This document shows positions 21,677 to 32,209 of a DNA stretch of 64,000 bases, piece after piece. A model generated the notes under the pieces. The model worked only from the letters and a program-made list of their open reading frames with translations. It did no database searches and was not told the DNA's origin. Source of the DNA: Candidatus Dormiibacterota bacterium (GTDB taxonomy: Bacteria; Chloroflexota; Dormibacteria; Dormibacterales; Dormibacteraceae); contig PNAG01000016.1 of NCBI GenBank assembly GCA_003169845.1, positions 62,001-126,000 on the forward strand, written 5' to 3'. The translations under genes and the position numbers were made by a program. Position 1 is the stretch's first letter. Every line of letters starts with the position of its first letter.

Positions 21677-22324
21677 TTAAGCCTTTGGTTCTACTTTTGG
21701 TTCCAGGACGATCACTTTTGTCTCGTATTCGCCCGAGGACGCCTGAACCGACAGCTTCGGCTGCGGCTCGGCCGCGGTGACGGCCATCTCCTTGAGGAAG
21801 CGGTCGAGCGGGTCCAGCTCGAGCTTCAGGCCCGGGATCGCGTAGTGCATGGGCACCACGTATCGCGGCTCGAGCTGCCGGACGACCTGCGCCGCCTGGG
21901 CGGCGTTGATCACCGTGCGCCCGCCCACGGGTATTAGGAGGACGTCAGGAGCAGAGATCGCCTCGGCCTCGGCGTCGTCCAGAGCGGTTCCCAGGTCGCC
22001 GAGGTGGCAGATGCGCACATCGTCGACCTCGATCAGATAGATCGTGTTGCGCCCGTGCTTGACACCCTTCTCGGAGTCGTGATAACTGGGCACCCCGATC
22101 ACGCTGACCCCCGCCACCTCGTACTCGCCCGGGCCGCGGATCTCGTACGTGTCTCGCACGACCTGGGTGTAGTTGTGGTTCTCGTGCTCGTGGCTGACAG
22201 TGACGAGGTTGGCGTCGAGCCGCGATAGCTTGAGTCCGATCGATGGCGGGTACGGGTCCGTGACGACGGCCGCGCCGCGGCCTCGAAGCCTGAAGCAGCC
22301 GTGTCCGAGCCAGGTGACGTCCAA
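21677..22324 (-). CDS. MBL-fold metal-dependent hydrolase
   Basis: 215 residues of the metallo-beta-lactamase fold, related to the UPF0173/Lactamase_B_3 group. The start DVTWLGHGCFRLRG and metal-site segments SHEHENHN (usual HxHxDH, here Asn in place of Asp), VPSYHD, CHLGDLG and PMHYAIPG are visible. The substrate is unknown. TTG start 22322-22324 with a strong AAGGAGAG upstream. The Asn replacement occurs at a metal-2 ligand, so a mononuclear or altered site is possible. Confidence 0.8.
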   Translation of the reverse strand: MDVTWLGHGCFRLRGRGAAVVTDPYPPSIGLKLSRLDANLVTVSHEHENHNYTQVVRDTYEIRGPGEYEVAGVSVIGVPSYHDSEKGVKHGRNTIYLIEVDDVRICHLGDLGTALDDAEAEAISAPDVLLIPVGGRTVINAAQAAQVVRQLEPRYVVPMHYAIPGLKLELDPLDRFLKEMAVTAAEPQPKLSVQASSGEYETKVIVLEPKVEPKA

Positions 22325-22352
22325 CTATCTCTCCTTATTAATGTGGTGGTTG

Positions 22353-22437
22353 CCAGCTTAAGCCCCTCACCCTCGCCCTTCGCGCAAGCGGCGATGAGGA
22401 TGGTACTTACTGATTGCTCCCCGAGGGGAAGAGGGGA
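22353..22437. repeat. Repeat family C, reverse-oriented copy
   Basis: Contains the 21-nt block shared with 18764-18784, then a reverse copy of the 48-bp unit of 12748/12796 (on the minus strand AGCAATCAGTAAGTACCATC, then CTCATCGCCGCTTGCGCG), then the CTCCCC/GGGGAAGAGGGG palindrome. It fills the gap between argS and the MBL gene. Confidence 0.6.
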
Positions 22438-22461
22438 CTCTTGTTACCGAAGGGAGAAGGT

Positions 22462-24138
22462 TTACATGCGGTCGGGCGCGCTGACGCCCATGAGGTCGAG
22501 CGCGGTCTTCAAAGTGTGACGGGCCGCGCGGCACAACTCCAGGCGCGCGCGCGTCAACCTCTCATCGTCGACCACCACACGGTGCTCGCTCTTCTCGTTG
22601 CCTGCGTGATAGAAGCGATGTACGGCGGTTGCGAGATCCTGAACGTAGTACGGAATGCGGTGCGGCTCCAGCAGGCGGACCGCGTCCTCGACGACCTCGG
22701 GCCAGAACGCAAGCTGACGGGCCACGTCCAGCTCCCAAGGCTCGACCAAAAGCGAAACGTCGGCTTGCTCCGGCAAGCGGGGATGCTTCTCGACCGCCGT
22801 CGCCTCAACGTTCGCCAGCCGGGCATGCGCGTACTGCGCGTAGTAGACCGGGTTTTCGTTGCTCTGCGCGACGGCCAGCTCGAGGTCGAACTCGATGGTG
22901 GTGTCGGGCGAACGCAGCAGGTAGAAGTAGCGCACGGGGTCTGAGCCCACCCGGTCGATCAGCTCGTCCAAGGTGACAAAGCGCCCAGCGCGCTTCGACA
23001 TCTTTCCTTCCTTCAGATTGACCATCTGATGGAGGATGACCACTAGCTTCGCGGGGTCGATCCCCAGCGCGGCGGCAGCGGATTTCATGCGCGGCACATA
23101 CCCGTGGTGGTCGGAGCCCCACACCTCGACGACCCGGTTGAAGCCTCGGTCCTCGAAACGGCTCAACAGGTAGCCCAGGTCTGACGCGAAGTACGTGGGC
23201 TGGCCGTTGGAGCGGATCACGACGCGGTCCTCCTCTTCCGCCAGCTCTTTGTGTACAGCCCCATCGTCCTCGAGTTCTTGGAGGGCGGGGCCGAACCAGA
23301 GCGCCCCGTCCCGCTCCTTCAGGTACCCCGATTCCCGCAGGCGGTCGATGGCGCGCTGCGGGAGCCCCTTCTCCCAGAGCCAGTTCTCCCAGAACCACTC
23401 GTCGTACCTGATGTTCAAGCGGGCGACCGTCGCCCTGATCTGCTCCACGACCTTCTGCATGGCGTACATGCGCAACTGCGGCTCGGCCTCCTCTTCGGGC
23501 AGCTGCTCGATGTGAGGAAGGTCGCGGCGCGCCATCTCCGCGATCTCGATCACGTACTCACCCGTGTAGCCCCCTTCGGGCGGCACCTTCCCATGGAGCC
23601 TGGCGTAGACCGACGCACCGAAGCGGCGCGTCTGCGTGTTGTCAGAGTTGACGTAGTACTCGCGCTGCACCTGGTGGCCGGTGAACTCGAGCAGGCGGCA
23701 GATCGAATCGCCAAGGATCGTGCCCCGACCGTGCCCGATGTGCAGCGGCCCTGTCGGGTTGATGCTCGCGAACTCGACCTGGAGCCTCTCGCCCCGCCCA
23801 ATGTCCGTGGCACCGTAACGCGGGCCGATCGCGGCGACATGCGTCACGAGCTCCTGCAGCCACTGGGGCGTGAGCCGGAAGTTCACATAGCCGCCGACTG
23901 CCTCCACCCGGGCCGCACCGCCCGGAACCTGGAGTGTGGCGGCCAACCGGCTGGCAATCTGCTGCGGCGGCTGCTTGAGGGCCCTCGCGAGCTTCATCCC
24001 GGCGGAGCTCGCGTACTCACCGCGGTCGGCCGACTTGGCCCGTGCCAGCTCGAGGTCCGGCATGTCGCCGTCGACGCCGATCGCCCGCGCGGCCTCTTTC
24101 ATGGCCTCGTCCAGCCGCTGGCGGATGCTCCCCGTCAT
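22462..24138 (-). CDS. argS: Arginyl-tRNA synthetase
   Basis: Charges tRNA-Arg. 558 residues, class I: the HIGH motif in NPTGPLHIGHGRGTILGDS, KMSKRAGRFVTLDE as KMSKS, and a C-terminal DALR anticodon-binding domain (YYAQYAHARLANVE through CRAARHTLKTALDLMGV). The N-terminal additional domain is present. The start overlaps the HtrA-like stop by 4 bp. Confidence 0.97.
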   Translation of the reverse strand: MTGSIRQRLDEAMKEAARAIGVDGDMPDLELARAKSADRGEYASSAGMKLARALKQPPQQIASRLAATLQVPGGAARVEAVGGYVNFRLTPQWLQELVTHVAAIGPRYGATDIGRGERLQVEFASINPTGPLHIGHGRGTILGDSICRLLEFTGHQVQREYYVNSDNTQTRRFGASVYARLHGKVPPEGGYTGEYVIEIAEMARRDLPHIEQLPEEEAEPQLRMYAMQKVVEQIRATVARLNIRYDEWFWENWLWEKGLPQRAIDRLRESGYLKERDGALWFGPALQELEDDGAVHKELAEEEDRVVIRSNGQPTYFASDLGYLLSRFEDRGFNRVVEVWGSDHHGYVPRMKSAAAALGIDPAKLVVILHQMVNLKEGKMSKRAGRFVTLDELIDRVGSDPVRYFYLLRSPDTTIEFDLELAVAQSNENPVYYAQYAHARLANVEATAVEKHPRLPEQADVSLLVEPWELDVARQLAFWPEVVEDAVRLLEPHRIPYYVQDLATAVHRFYHAGNEKSEHRVVVDDERLTRARLELCRAARHTLKTALDLMGVSAPDRM

Positions 24139-25196
24139 ACGCAGGCAGGGTGCTCGCCGGACAGGGTGAGCTGCGCCTGGTTCGAGCCGCCGCCCCGCGA
24201 ATAGGTGACGGTGACCCGCTGGTTGGGGTGGAATCGCGACCGCAGCAGCAGGCGCAGGGGGTGGGCCGCGTCGAGCTTGACGTCGTCCAGCTGCGTGATT
24301 ACGTCGCCCGCCCGCAGCCCGGCGGAGGCGGCAGGGCCGCCCTTGTCCAGGGTTGCGAGCTGGCTTCCCACCGGCAGACCACTCAGCGAGGCGAGCTCCG
24401 GGCTCACGTCGGTACTCGTCACACCGAGCGACGACACGACCAACTGGCCCGTCTGCAGGATCTGCTGTACGTCGTCCTGCACGTCCGCGACGTTGAGCCC
24501 GAATCCGTTCGTCCCGGTCGGTGGTGGGGACTGCATCGCGATGCCGATGACCTGGCCGCCCACGTTGAGAAGGGGGCCGCCCGCGGTCCCCGCGGTGATC
24601 ACGGAGCTGGTCTGGATGGTGTCGCTCAACTCGACCACGCGCTGGGCAGAAGAGGGATTGGCGATCGACACGACCCGGTGCATGGCACTGACGTAGCCCG
24701 GCGTCACCGCACCACCCTCGAACGGCCCTCCGACCGCCACGATCACCTGGCCCTGTACGAGCGCGGTCGGGTCGGCAAAGGCCAGCGTCGGCAGGCCGCT
24801 CACCTTGTCGATCTTGATCACCGCGACCCCAGTCTCGCAGTCGTAATCGACCAGCCGGGCATCATGCGCGGAAGGATCGCCCGGCACCAGAACGGTCATC
24901 GCCCCCGAGCCGGCAATGACGTCGATGTTGGTGACGATGTAACCGTCGGTGGTGGCGAGGTAGCCCGAGCCGCGGGACACGGTCGGCTGCTGCTGTGTGA
25001 CCACGCTGACGACCGCGGGCCGGGCTTTGGCCGCCGCATTGACGATCGCCGAGTCTTCAGAGATCGTGACGCCCGAGCGGAGGTTAACCTGCTGGGTGTT
25101 GGTGCGGGATTGGAGCTGCAGCACGGCCAGGGTCACGCCGGCGGCGACCAGGGCGGTCACCAGCAGGCCCGCGGCCACGAGCACGATCGGTCTCAC
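24135..25196 (-). CDS. HtrA/DegP-like PDZ protein without catalytic triad
   Basis: 353 residues: an N-terminal membrane anchor (IVLVAAGLLVTALVAAGVTLAVL), a trypsin-like domain (about 60-245) and a PDZ domain (about 250-340: GVTSTDVSPELASLSGLPVGSQLATL, GGPAASAGLRAGDVITQLDD). All three triad positions are changed. NNHVI is NIDVI (His to Asp92), the TDLAV position is TGVAV (Asp to Gly123), and GNSGGPL is GTAGGPL (Ser to Ala205). The fold is well kept, so this is likely an envelope pseudoprotease acting as a chaperone or scaffold (inference). GTG start lies 6 nt after TAAGCT, suggesting a leaderless mRNA. It overlaps argS. Confidence 0.88.
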   Translation of the reverse strand: MRPIVLVAAGLLVTALVAAGVTLAVLQLQSRTNTQQVNLRSGVTISEDSAIVNAAAKARPAVVSVVTQQQPTVSRGSGYLATTDGYIVTNIDVIAGSGAMTVLVPGDPSAHDARLVDYDCETGVAVIKIDKVSGLPTLAFADPTALVQGQVIVAVGGPFEGGAVTPGYVSAMHRVVSIANPSSAQRVVELSDTIQTSSVITAGTAGGPLLNVGGQVIGIAMQSPPPTGTNGFGLNVADVQDDVQQILQTGQLVVSSLGVTSTDVSPELASLSGLPVGSQLATLDKGGPAASAGLRAGDVITQLDDVKLDAAHPLRLLLRSRFHPNQRVTVTYSRGGGSNQAQLTLSGEHPACV

Positions 25197-25202
25197 CTCT
25201 CA

Positions 25203-25208
25203 AGCTTA
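25203..25208 (-). promoter_or_regulatory. -10-like TAAGCT 6 nt before the HtrA-like start
   Basis: TAAGCT on the minus strand, then 6 nt, then the GTG at 25196. The predicted transcription start coincides with the start codon. No TTGACA-like -35 is seen. Confidence 0.45.
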
Positions 25209-25239
25209 GGTATGACACCCGTGGACCGTTCGGGAGCCG

Positions 25240-25728
25240 CTAGTTGCTGGTCGAGGTCTCCTTGGGGTACCAGGTCATGACCAGCTGGCGATTCGGTTCG
25301 AAGCCGACCGATCGATAGAGCCGGACCGCGGACTCGTTATCAGGCCGAGTCCAGACGTATCCGAGCGTCACGCGGCGCTCGTCGAACAGCCGGACGGCTT
25401 CCCGCACGAGCATCTCGCCAATGCCGCGTCCTCGGTGCTCGGCCGCCACATACACCTCCGCCACCTCGCCCTCGAGGCCCGTCCCAGGGTCATAAAGAAC
25501 GATCCAGCAGAAGCCGACAACCTGCCCGATCTCATCCCGGACCCCGAAGATGACGTTCTCGCCGCGAAATGTGGCGGGCACTTCGGTCAGCTGGCGCTCG
25601 ATCTCCCCGCGGGTGAGCTGGGGGTGGTCTGAGTAGTGAACCTGCTCGCCGAGGTGCAGCTCGATGAGCAGGGGCTTGATGAGGTCGTAATCCCCGGCCG
25701 CAAGGCGTTCCACGTCGAGAGTCCTCAT
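25240..25728 (-). CDS. GNAT-family N-acetyltransferase
   Basis: 162 residues with the GNAT acetyl-CoA loop VYVAAEHRGRGIGEMLVREAVRLF and a C-terminal RLYRSVGFEPNRQLVMTWYPKE. Acceptor unknown. TAGGCT on the minus strand at 25741-25746 lies 12 nt upstream of the ATG, so the leader would be only about 6 nt. Diverges from the tRNA-Thr gene. Confidence 0.85.
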   Translation of the reverse strand: MRTLDVERLAAGDYDLIKPLLIELHLGEQVHYSDHPQLTRGEIERQLTEVPATFRGENVIFGVRDEIGQVVGFCWIVLYDPGTGLEGEVAEVYVAAEHRGRGIGEMLVREAVRLFDERRVTLGYVWTRPDNESAVRLYRSVGFEPNRQLVMTWYPKETSTSN

Positions 25729-25794
25729 CGTCTCGATGCTAGCCTAAGGGCCCTCGAAGGCGCGCGGCTTATGCGCGATTTCGCAGACCAATTT

Positions 25795-25867
25795 GCCGAC
25801 GTAGCTCAGCTGGCAGAGCAGCCGCCTCGTAAGTGGCAGGTCGTGAGTTCGAATCTCACCGTCGGCT
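25795..25867 (+). tRNA. tRNA-Thr (anticodon CGT)
   Basis: A 73-nt cloverleaf. Acceptor GCCGACG pairs with CGTCGGC, the D-stem is GCTC/GAGC, the anticodon stem GCCGC/GTGGC (one G-T) encloses loop CTCGTAA with anticodon CGT, and the T-arm is GTGAG TTCGAAT CTCAC; discriminator T. CCA is not encoded. It reads ACG codons. Confidence 0.95.
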
Positions 25868-25914
25868 CTCCAAATGCCCTCCCCCTCCGGCGGGAGGTCA
25901 AGTGGGGAGACGGA

Positions 25915-27063
25915 CTATTCCGAAGAGGCAGCTGGTCTCTGTTCGCTCGATGACGTTGTGGCCGGCCACGCCAGCGAGGCCAGAAGCAGCGCCTCGGCGA
26001 GTAGGATCGGGATCGCCAGAACAACCAGCGCCAGCTCGAGCAGCGCGTAACCCACCACCATCAAAGCCAGCTGCCAGGTGGTGGCGCCCCCGCGAAGGAC
26101 CAGCCAGCCGGCCACGATGAGCATCAGAAAATCCTGGAAGCCGAGGTATGGAGTGGCGAGTAGGGTGCCGACGATCCCCGCCGCCATGGGAAGGTCCGGA
26201 CCCCCTCCCCGTCGCCGCCAGGCCGCGAGCAGCGCGACGGCAACGACCGCAACCTGCGTCACCGTGAGGATCGGGCCGAGGCCGAGCGGACCGGAGATGG
26301 AGTAGCGCCGCGTGATGTCCCACGCGGGCGTCTGCGTCTGCGCCAAAACGTCGCGATAGCGCGCCAGGCCGTCCGGACCGAGCAGAGCAAGCGCAACCAA
26401 CCCGATCACGAGCGTCGCCACCAACCACGCTCCGAAGGTCTTGGCGTGCCCGGAAACGAGCAAGCAGACGGGTACCAGCAGCGCCAGCTGAGGTTTCAGG
26501 ATGATCGCGCTCAGCGCCAGCCCGGCCCAGACCGGGTGGCCGCGGCGGATCAACCACCAGGCCGTCGCGACCGCGGCCGCGGCCAGGGGACCCGGCTGCC
26601 CCACCATCACGCCGAACGCGACCGGGAAGACGCCGAGCAGCAGGGCCAGGAGAGCGGCCTTCGCCAGGCTCGTCCCAGGCGCAAGCAGGTACCAGGTCCA
26701 ACCAAGCGCCGCCAGCAGCACGAGCGTCCAGACCACAACCGCGGCCGCGAACGGCAGGGCCAGGAATGGCGTGGCCAGCCAGGCCAGCGGCGGCGGCGAG
26801 ATGAACGGCTGCGGGTTGAAATCCGGTCCCAGGCTCTCGATGGCCGACTTCTGCGCCGCCAGGTCGTACAGGTGGCTGTAGCCCGACTCGATGCCCACCT
26901 TCGCCGCCCCGTACACGAGCCGGAAGTCGTTTCTCACGGCGTACTGGGAGATGTACGTAGCAGCAGCCGCCCAGACATCGAAGCCGATCAGGATCACGCC
27001 GACGAGAAGTCCGACGGCCGGCCAAACCCGCCGTCGCGCCCGGATGTACGCGATCACGGGCAT
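25915..27063 (-). CDS. GT87 (DUF2029) polyprenol-sugar-dependent membrane glycosyltransferase
   Basis: 382 residues with about 10 membrane helices. The first extracytoplasmic loop carries AVRNDFRLVYGAAKVG followed by a Tyr/Pro-rich stretch (LYDLAAQKSAIESLGPDFNPQPFISPPPLAWL), the layout of GT87 mannosyl/arabinosyltransferases that use lipid-linked donors. VGQPGP and ILKPQLALLVP are also typical of the family. Donor and acceptor unknown. Ser/Glu-rich C-terminus. It starts 53 nt beyond dnaK, past the dnaK terminator. Confidence 0.82.
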   Translation of the reverse strand: MPVIAYIRARRRVWPAVGLLVGVILIGFDVWAAAATYISQYAVRNDFRLVYGAAKVGIESGYSHLYDLAAQKSAIESLGPDFNPQPFISPPPLAWLATPFLALPFAAAVVVWTLVLLAALGWTWYLLAPGTSLAKAALLALLLGVFPVAFGVMVGQPGPLAAAAVATAWWLIRRGHPVWAGLALSAIILKPQLALLVPVCLLVSGHAKTFGAWLVATLVIGLVALALLGPDGLARYRDVLAQTQTPAWDITRRYSISGPLGLGPILTVTQVAVVAVALLAAWRRRGGGPDLPMAAGIVGTLLATPYLGFQDFLMLIVAGWLVLRGGATTWQLALMVVGYALLELALVVLAIPILLAEALLLASLAWPATTSSSEQRPAASSE

Positions 27064-27069
27064 AAAAGT

Positions 27070-27097
27070 AAGGGCTGCGGCGAGTGCCGCAGCCCTT
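27070..27097 (-). terminator. Rho-independent terminator of dnaK
   Basis: A perfect 12-bp stem AAGGGCTGCGGC/GCCGCAGCCCTT with a 4-nt loop, 20 nt after the dnaK stop on the minus strand and followed by TACTTTTAT. This is the clearest intrinsic terminator in the window. Confidence 0.85.
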
Positions 27098-27116
27098 GTT
27101 GGCGGGTGTTGGTTGG

Positions 27117-29030
<1,914 letters not shown>

Positions 29031-29150
29031 ATGTCGCTTTTCCTCCAGGTGCGCGGCGTGGCGCGGATTTGAATTTCTATGTTTGTCTCTTTCCCCGAGG
29101 CGGCGGCATCAAAACAGGCAAAGAGGCCGCGCCTCTTGAGGCCGAGCTTC

Positions 29151-29156
29151 TAGGCT
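29151..29156 (+). promoter_or_regulatory. -10-like TAGGCT 6 nt before the DUF3090 start
   Basis: TAGGCT, 6 nt, then GTG 29163. The geometry is the same as upstream of the HNH gene at 54291, suggesting a leaderless transcript. Confidence 0.5.
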
Positions 29157-29162
29157 TTTAGC

Positions 29163-29672
29163 GTGGCGATCTTCGAGCTCGACCCGGTGGACCGTATCGC
29201 GGTGGCCGCCGTCGGCGCGCCGGGCCAACGCCAGTTCTTCCTCCTGGCTTCCGGCTCCGGGCGGCAGCTGACGCTGGCCTGCGAGAAAACCCAGGTCCAG
29301 GCGCTGCTCGTCCGCCTGAACCAGATGATGGCGGCGCAGGGCATCCCTGCGGCCGAGCATGCGCGGGCGACCTCCGGTCTCGTTCCGGGCGAGCCGGAAT
29401 GGCGGGTGGGAGAGATGGGGTTGGGATATCACGAGGCGCGCCGGATGTTCGTCCTGGTCGCAAGCCAGGCTGCGGTAGCGGAAGAGGAAGCCTCCGCCGA
29501 CGATGCCCCCAGCGTGCGCTTCTGGCTCAGCCACGAGCAGGTGGTCGCCTTCTCGAAGCAGGCGGAGACGGTGCTGACCGCGGGCCGGCCGCTCTGCCCA
29601 CGCTGCGGGCTGCCCATGGACCCAGCAGGCCACCCATGCCCGGTTTCCAATGGCGCGCGGCCGATCTTCTGA
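29163..29672 (+). CDS. DUF3090 family protein
   Basis: 169 residues matching DUF3090 (N-terminal FELDPVDRIAVAAVGAPGQRQFFLLA, then a C-terminal zinc-ribbon-like PLCPRCGLPMDPAGHPCP). Function is not established. In Actinobacteria this gene sits beside a SCO1664-type gene and often the mycothiol gene mshC (established context); here the SCO1664 partner follows with a 23-nt overlap, but mshC is absent. The Cys4 cluster at the C-terminus may bind zinc. Confidence 0.9.
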   Translation: MAIFELDPVDRIAVAAVGAPGQRQFFLLASGSGRQLTLACEKTQVQALLVRLNQMMAAQGIPAAEHARATSGLVPGEPEWRVGEMGLGYHEARRMFVLVASQAAVAEEEASADDAPSVRFWLSHEQVVAFSKQAETVLTAGRPLCPRCGLPMDPAGHPCPVSNGARPIF

Positions 29673-30405
29673 CCGGACCGGGCGGGCTCCGCTCGAGCGG
29701 ACCGAGCGGCTGCTCGCCGAGCTTCCCGACCTCGAGGTGCTCGGCCTCCTCCACGGTTCGTCGAACTACACGTTTCTCGCGCGGCTCGAGCCCCATCCGC
29801 CGGCGGGTCTCCTCGCCGTCTACAAGCCGGCTCGCGGCGAGTCGCCGCTGTGGGATTTCGAGGCGGGGACGCTTTACCAGCGCGAGGTTGCCGCGTATGA
29901 GCTGAGCAAGGTCCTCGGCTGGCCGCGCATCCCGCCCACAGTGGTACGTCCGCAGGGCCCGCACGGCGTCGGAGCGGTGCAGCTGTTCATCGAGGCGGAC
30001 CGCCGGCACTTCCTCGAAGAGCAATCGACGCGGCGCAAGACGTGGGCGCAGGTCGCCCTCTTCGACGTCCTCGTCAACAACGCGGACCGCAAGTCCGGGC
30101 ACTGCCTGTTCGACGCGAAAGACGAGGTGTGGATGATCGATCACGGCCTCACGTTCCACGTCGACCAGAAGCTGCGGACGGTGATCTGGGACTTTTCGGG
30201 CGATCCTCTGCCGCAGGCGCTGTGCGGTGACGTCGAGCGGGCTCTCGTCGACGTCGAGAAGGGCCGGCTGGCCGAGACGCTCGGCGGGCTGCTGAGCCCC
30301 GCGGAGGTCCGGGTGCTGAAGCGCAGGCTGCGCGGCGTGCTGGATGCTTCGTGGCGTTTCCCCGAACCGAGCTCTGCGTGGTCGGTGCCCTGGCCGCCCA
30401 TTTAG
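29650..30405 (+). CDS. SCO1664-family protein (PI3/4-kinase-like fold)
   Basis: 251 residues. VLGLLHGSSNYTFLARL, AVYKPARGESPLWDF with a candidate ATP-binding Lys, VLVNNADRKSGHCL (catalytic-loop-like NNADRK) and VWMIDHGLTFH (D-H-G metal-binding-like) resemble a HipA/PI-kinase-type active site. Activity is not established for the family. The ATG lies within the DUF3090 reading frame, implying coupling. Confidence 0.88.
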   Translation: MARGRSSDRTGRAPLERTERLLAELPDLEVLGLLHGSSNYTFLARLEPHPPAGLLAVYKPARGESPLWDFEAGTLYQREVAAYELSKVLGWPRIPPTVVRPQGPHGVGAVQLFIEADRRHFLEEQSTRRKTWAQVALFDVLVNNADRKSGHCLFDAKDEVWMIDHGLTFHVDQKLRTVIWDFSGDPLPQALCGDVERALVDVEKGRLAETLGGLLSPAEVRVLKRRLRGVLDASWRFPEPSSAWSVPWPPI

Positions 30406-30431
30406 GTAGCTGGTAACCTTCGCGGGTTTCA

Positions 30432-31409
30432 ATGCGTTTCTCCGGTATCTCTCGGAGGCTGCGTTCTCTCGCCCCAATCGTTGGCGCCATCGGCTCAGCG
30501 GTCGCGCTTGTCGCTCTGGCGCCGATGGCACACGCCCACATCCTCATGCTTTGCACCGCGACTGACACGTCGACCTGTCCAACCCCCACTCCGACCCCCA
30601 CGCCCGTCAATGCGTTCATCTCCCTAGATGTCACCGCCGGGGACCCGAACACGCAGATCACGGTCAGTGGCTCCGCTTTCCTGGCGAATGAATCGACCAG
30701 CTTGTACTGGGACCAGCCGGCAAAAGTAGCCGGAGCGTCCAACGCCGACGTGAACGGGAACTTCACCACCAAGGTCAAACCTTTCGCGGGCGACGCCCCG
30801 GGCGTTCACCGCCTGTGCGCCAGCGTTCAGCCCAATCCCTGCGCCAGCTTCACCCTTCAGCCGCTGGCGACCACGCCGACACCGCAGGATTCGCCTTCGC
30901 CCTCGCCCTCGCCCGACACCTCCCCCTCGCCGTCTCCGTCCGACAGCCCAACCACCGGCACGGTGAGCCCGACGCCGGTCGCGGCGACGATCAACGGCAT
31001 CGACGTGATGTTGAAACCGCCGTTTGTGATCCTTCCGATCATCGGCGCCATCGGCCTGGCCATCGCACTCACCTACTGGATCCTGAGCGTCGTGTTGCGT
31101 CCCAAGCCCACGGTTCTGAAATCCGTCGCGGTCGCCCACCTCGCAACACGGCCGGACTATGCCGCGGGTTTCGGCACCCCTCCGCCCGCCGCCGCGGAGC
31201 CCGCACCACCTCCGTCCGCCTGGGCCGACTCGCTCCCGGCGGCGACAGCGCCACCCGAAACCGCTCCATCCGAGACGGTTCCCGAGGCGCCACCGCCCGA
31301 GGCTTCGGCTGGCGCCGAGTCCGCTCCCTACGAGGCTCCGGCGACGCCGCCCGACGACCTCCCTGCCGCTCCGGACGAGCCTCCCGACATGCCAGAGCCA
31401 GGAGACTAG
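30432..31409 (+). CDS. Secreted, membrane-anchored protein of unknown function
   Basis: 325 residues. A signal peptide ends near AHA (residue 36), followed by a TPTPTPTP linker, an all-beta-looking domain (FISLDVTAGDPNTQITVSGSAFL to about residue 145), a Ser/Pro linker (SPSPSPDTSPSPSPS), one membrane helix (FVILPIIGAIGLAIALTYWIL) and a Pro/Glu/Ala-rich C-terminal tail of about 95 residues, probably cytoplasmic. No enzyme motif is seen. It lies between SCO1664 and the liv operon. Confidence 0.7.
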   Translation: MRFSGISRRLRSLAPIVGAIGSAVALVALAPMAHAHILMLCTATDTSTCPTPTPTPTPVNAFISLDVTAGDPNTQITVSGSAFLANESTSLYWDQPAKVAGASNADVNGNFTTKVKPFAGDAPGVHRLCASVQPNPCASFTLQPLATTPTPQDSPSPSPSPDTSPSPSPSDSPTTGTVSPTPVAATINGIDVMLKPPFVILPIIGAIGLAIALTYWILSVVLRPKPTVLKSVAVAHLATRPDYAAGFGTPPPAAAEPAPPPSAWADSLPAATAPPETAPSETVPEAPPPEASAGAESAPYEAPATPPDDLPAAPDEPPDMPEPGD

Positions 31410-31447
31410 TAGCAAGCCGACCAGTTCGCTTATAGACTTTCGCGCTG

Positions 31448-32209
31448 ATGACGCTGCTCGACGTGCGCGAGCTGAGCGTCCGCTTCGGGGGGGTTGTCGC
31501 GCTGGATCGCGTTTCCTTCACCGTCGACGCGGGCGAGGTCGTGGCCCTCATCGGCCCGAACGGCGCCGGCAAGACCACTCTTTTCAACGTCGTCACGCGG
31601 GTGTACCGACCGACCTCCGGAAGCGTCCTCCTCGATGGCGAGCCGGTCTCGCGTATGCCTCCCCACCACGTCGTGCGCCACGGCCTCGCGAGGACATTTC
31701 AGAACGTCGCGTTGTTCCGATCGATGAGCGTCCTCGAGAACGTCATCGTCGGCGATCACACGAGGACTAAAAGCGGGTGGCTCCAGTCGACGATTCCGCT
31801 GCCTGGAACCGTGAGGGAGGAGGCCAGGGCCAGAACCAGGGCGATGGAGATGATCCATTTCGTGGGCCTGGACGATGTGGCGGCAAGACCGGTGGCAGGA
31901 TTGCCCTTCGGCACACAGAAACGCGTGGAGCTGGCCCGCGCCCTGGTCTCCAAACCGCGACTCCTCCTGCTGGACGAGCCTGCCGGCGGCATCAGCCACG
32001 AGGAGGTCGACGCCACCGCCCGCCTGCTGCGCCGGATTCATGACGAGCTGGGCACGAGCGTGCTGCTGGTCGAGCATCACATGGCTTTCGTGATGGGCAT
32101 CTCGGATCGGGTCGTCGTCCTGGACTTCGGCCGGAAGATCGCCGAGGGCAGCCCAGGCGAGGTCCAGAGGAACCCGGCGGTGATCGAAGCGTACCTGGGC
32201 GCTGCCTGA
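31448..32209 (+). CDS. livG: Branched-chain amino acid type ABC transporter ATPase LivG
   Basis: A 253-residue cytoplasmic ATPase. Walker A IGPNGAGKTTLFN, a Q-loop region and the LivG-type insertion (residues ~90-125), a degenerate signature GLPFGTQKRVELARAL, Walker B LLLLDEPAGGISHEEV, and H-loop VLLVEHHM. First gene of livGFHM-K. TATAGACT lies 9-10 nt before the ATG, so the leader is very short or absent. The real substrate (branched-chain amino acid, amide or urea) cannot be fixed from sequence alone. Confidence 0.95.
   Translation: MTLLDVRELSVRFGGVVALDRVSFTVDAGEVVALIGPNGAGKTTLFNVVTRVYRPTSGSVLLDGEPVSRMPPHHVVRHGLARTFQNVALFRSMSVLENVIVGDHTRTKSGWLQSTIPLPGTVREEARARTRAMEMIHFVGLDDVAARPVAGLPFGTQKRVELARALVSKPRLLLLDEPAGGISHEEVDATARLLRRIHDELGTSVLLVEHHMAFVMGISDRVVVLDFGRKIAEGSPGEVQRNPAVIEAYLGAA

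Noticed and set aside
25868..25914. Second tRNA or CCA tail after tRNA-Thr
   Set aside because: The sequence after the discriminator is a C-rich/G-rich palindrome-like stretch with no cloverleaf and no encoded CCA.
29031..29162. CIRCE or HAIR heat-shock operator upstream of dnaK
   Set aside because: Neither TTAGCACTC-N9-GAGTGCTAA nor CTTGAGT-N7-ACTCAAG is present; only a loose GAGGCC/GGCCTC inverted repeat is seen.
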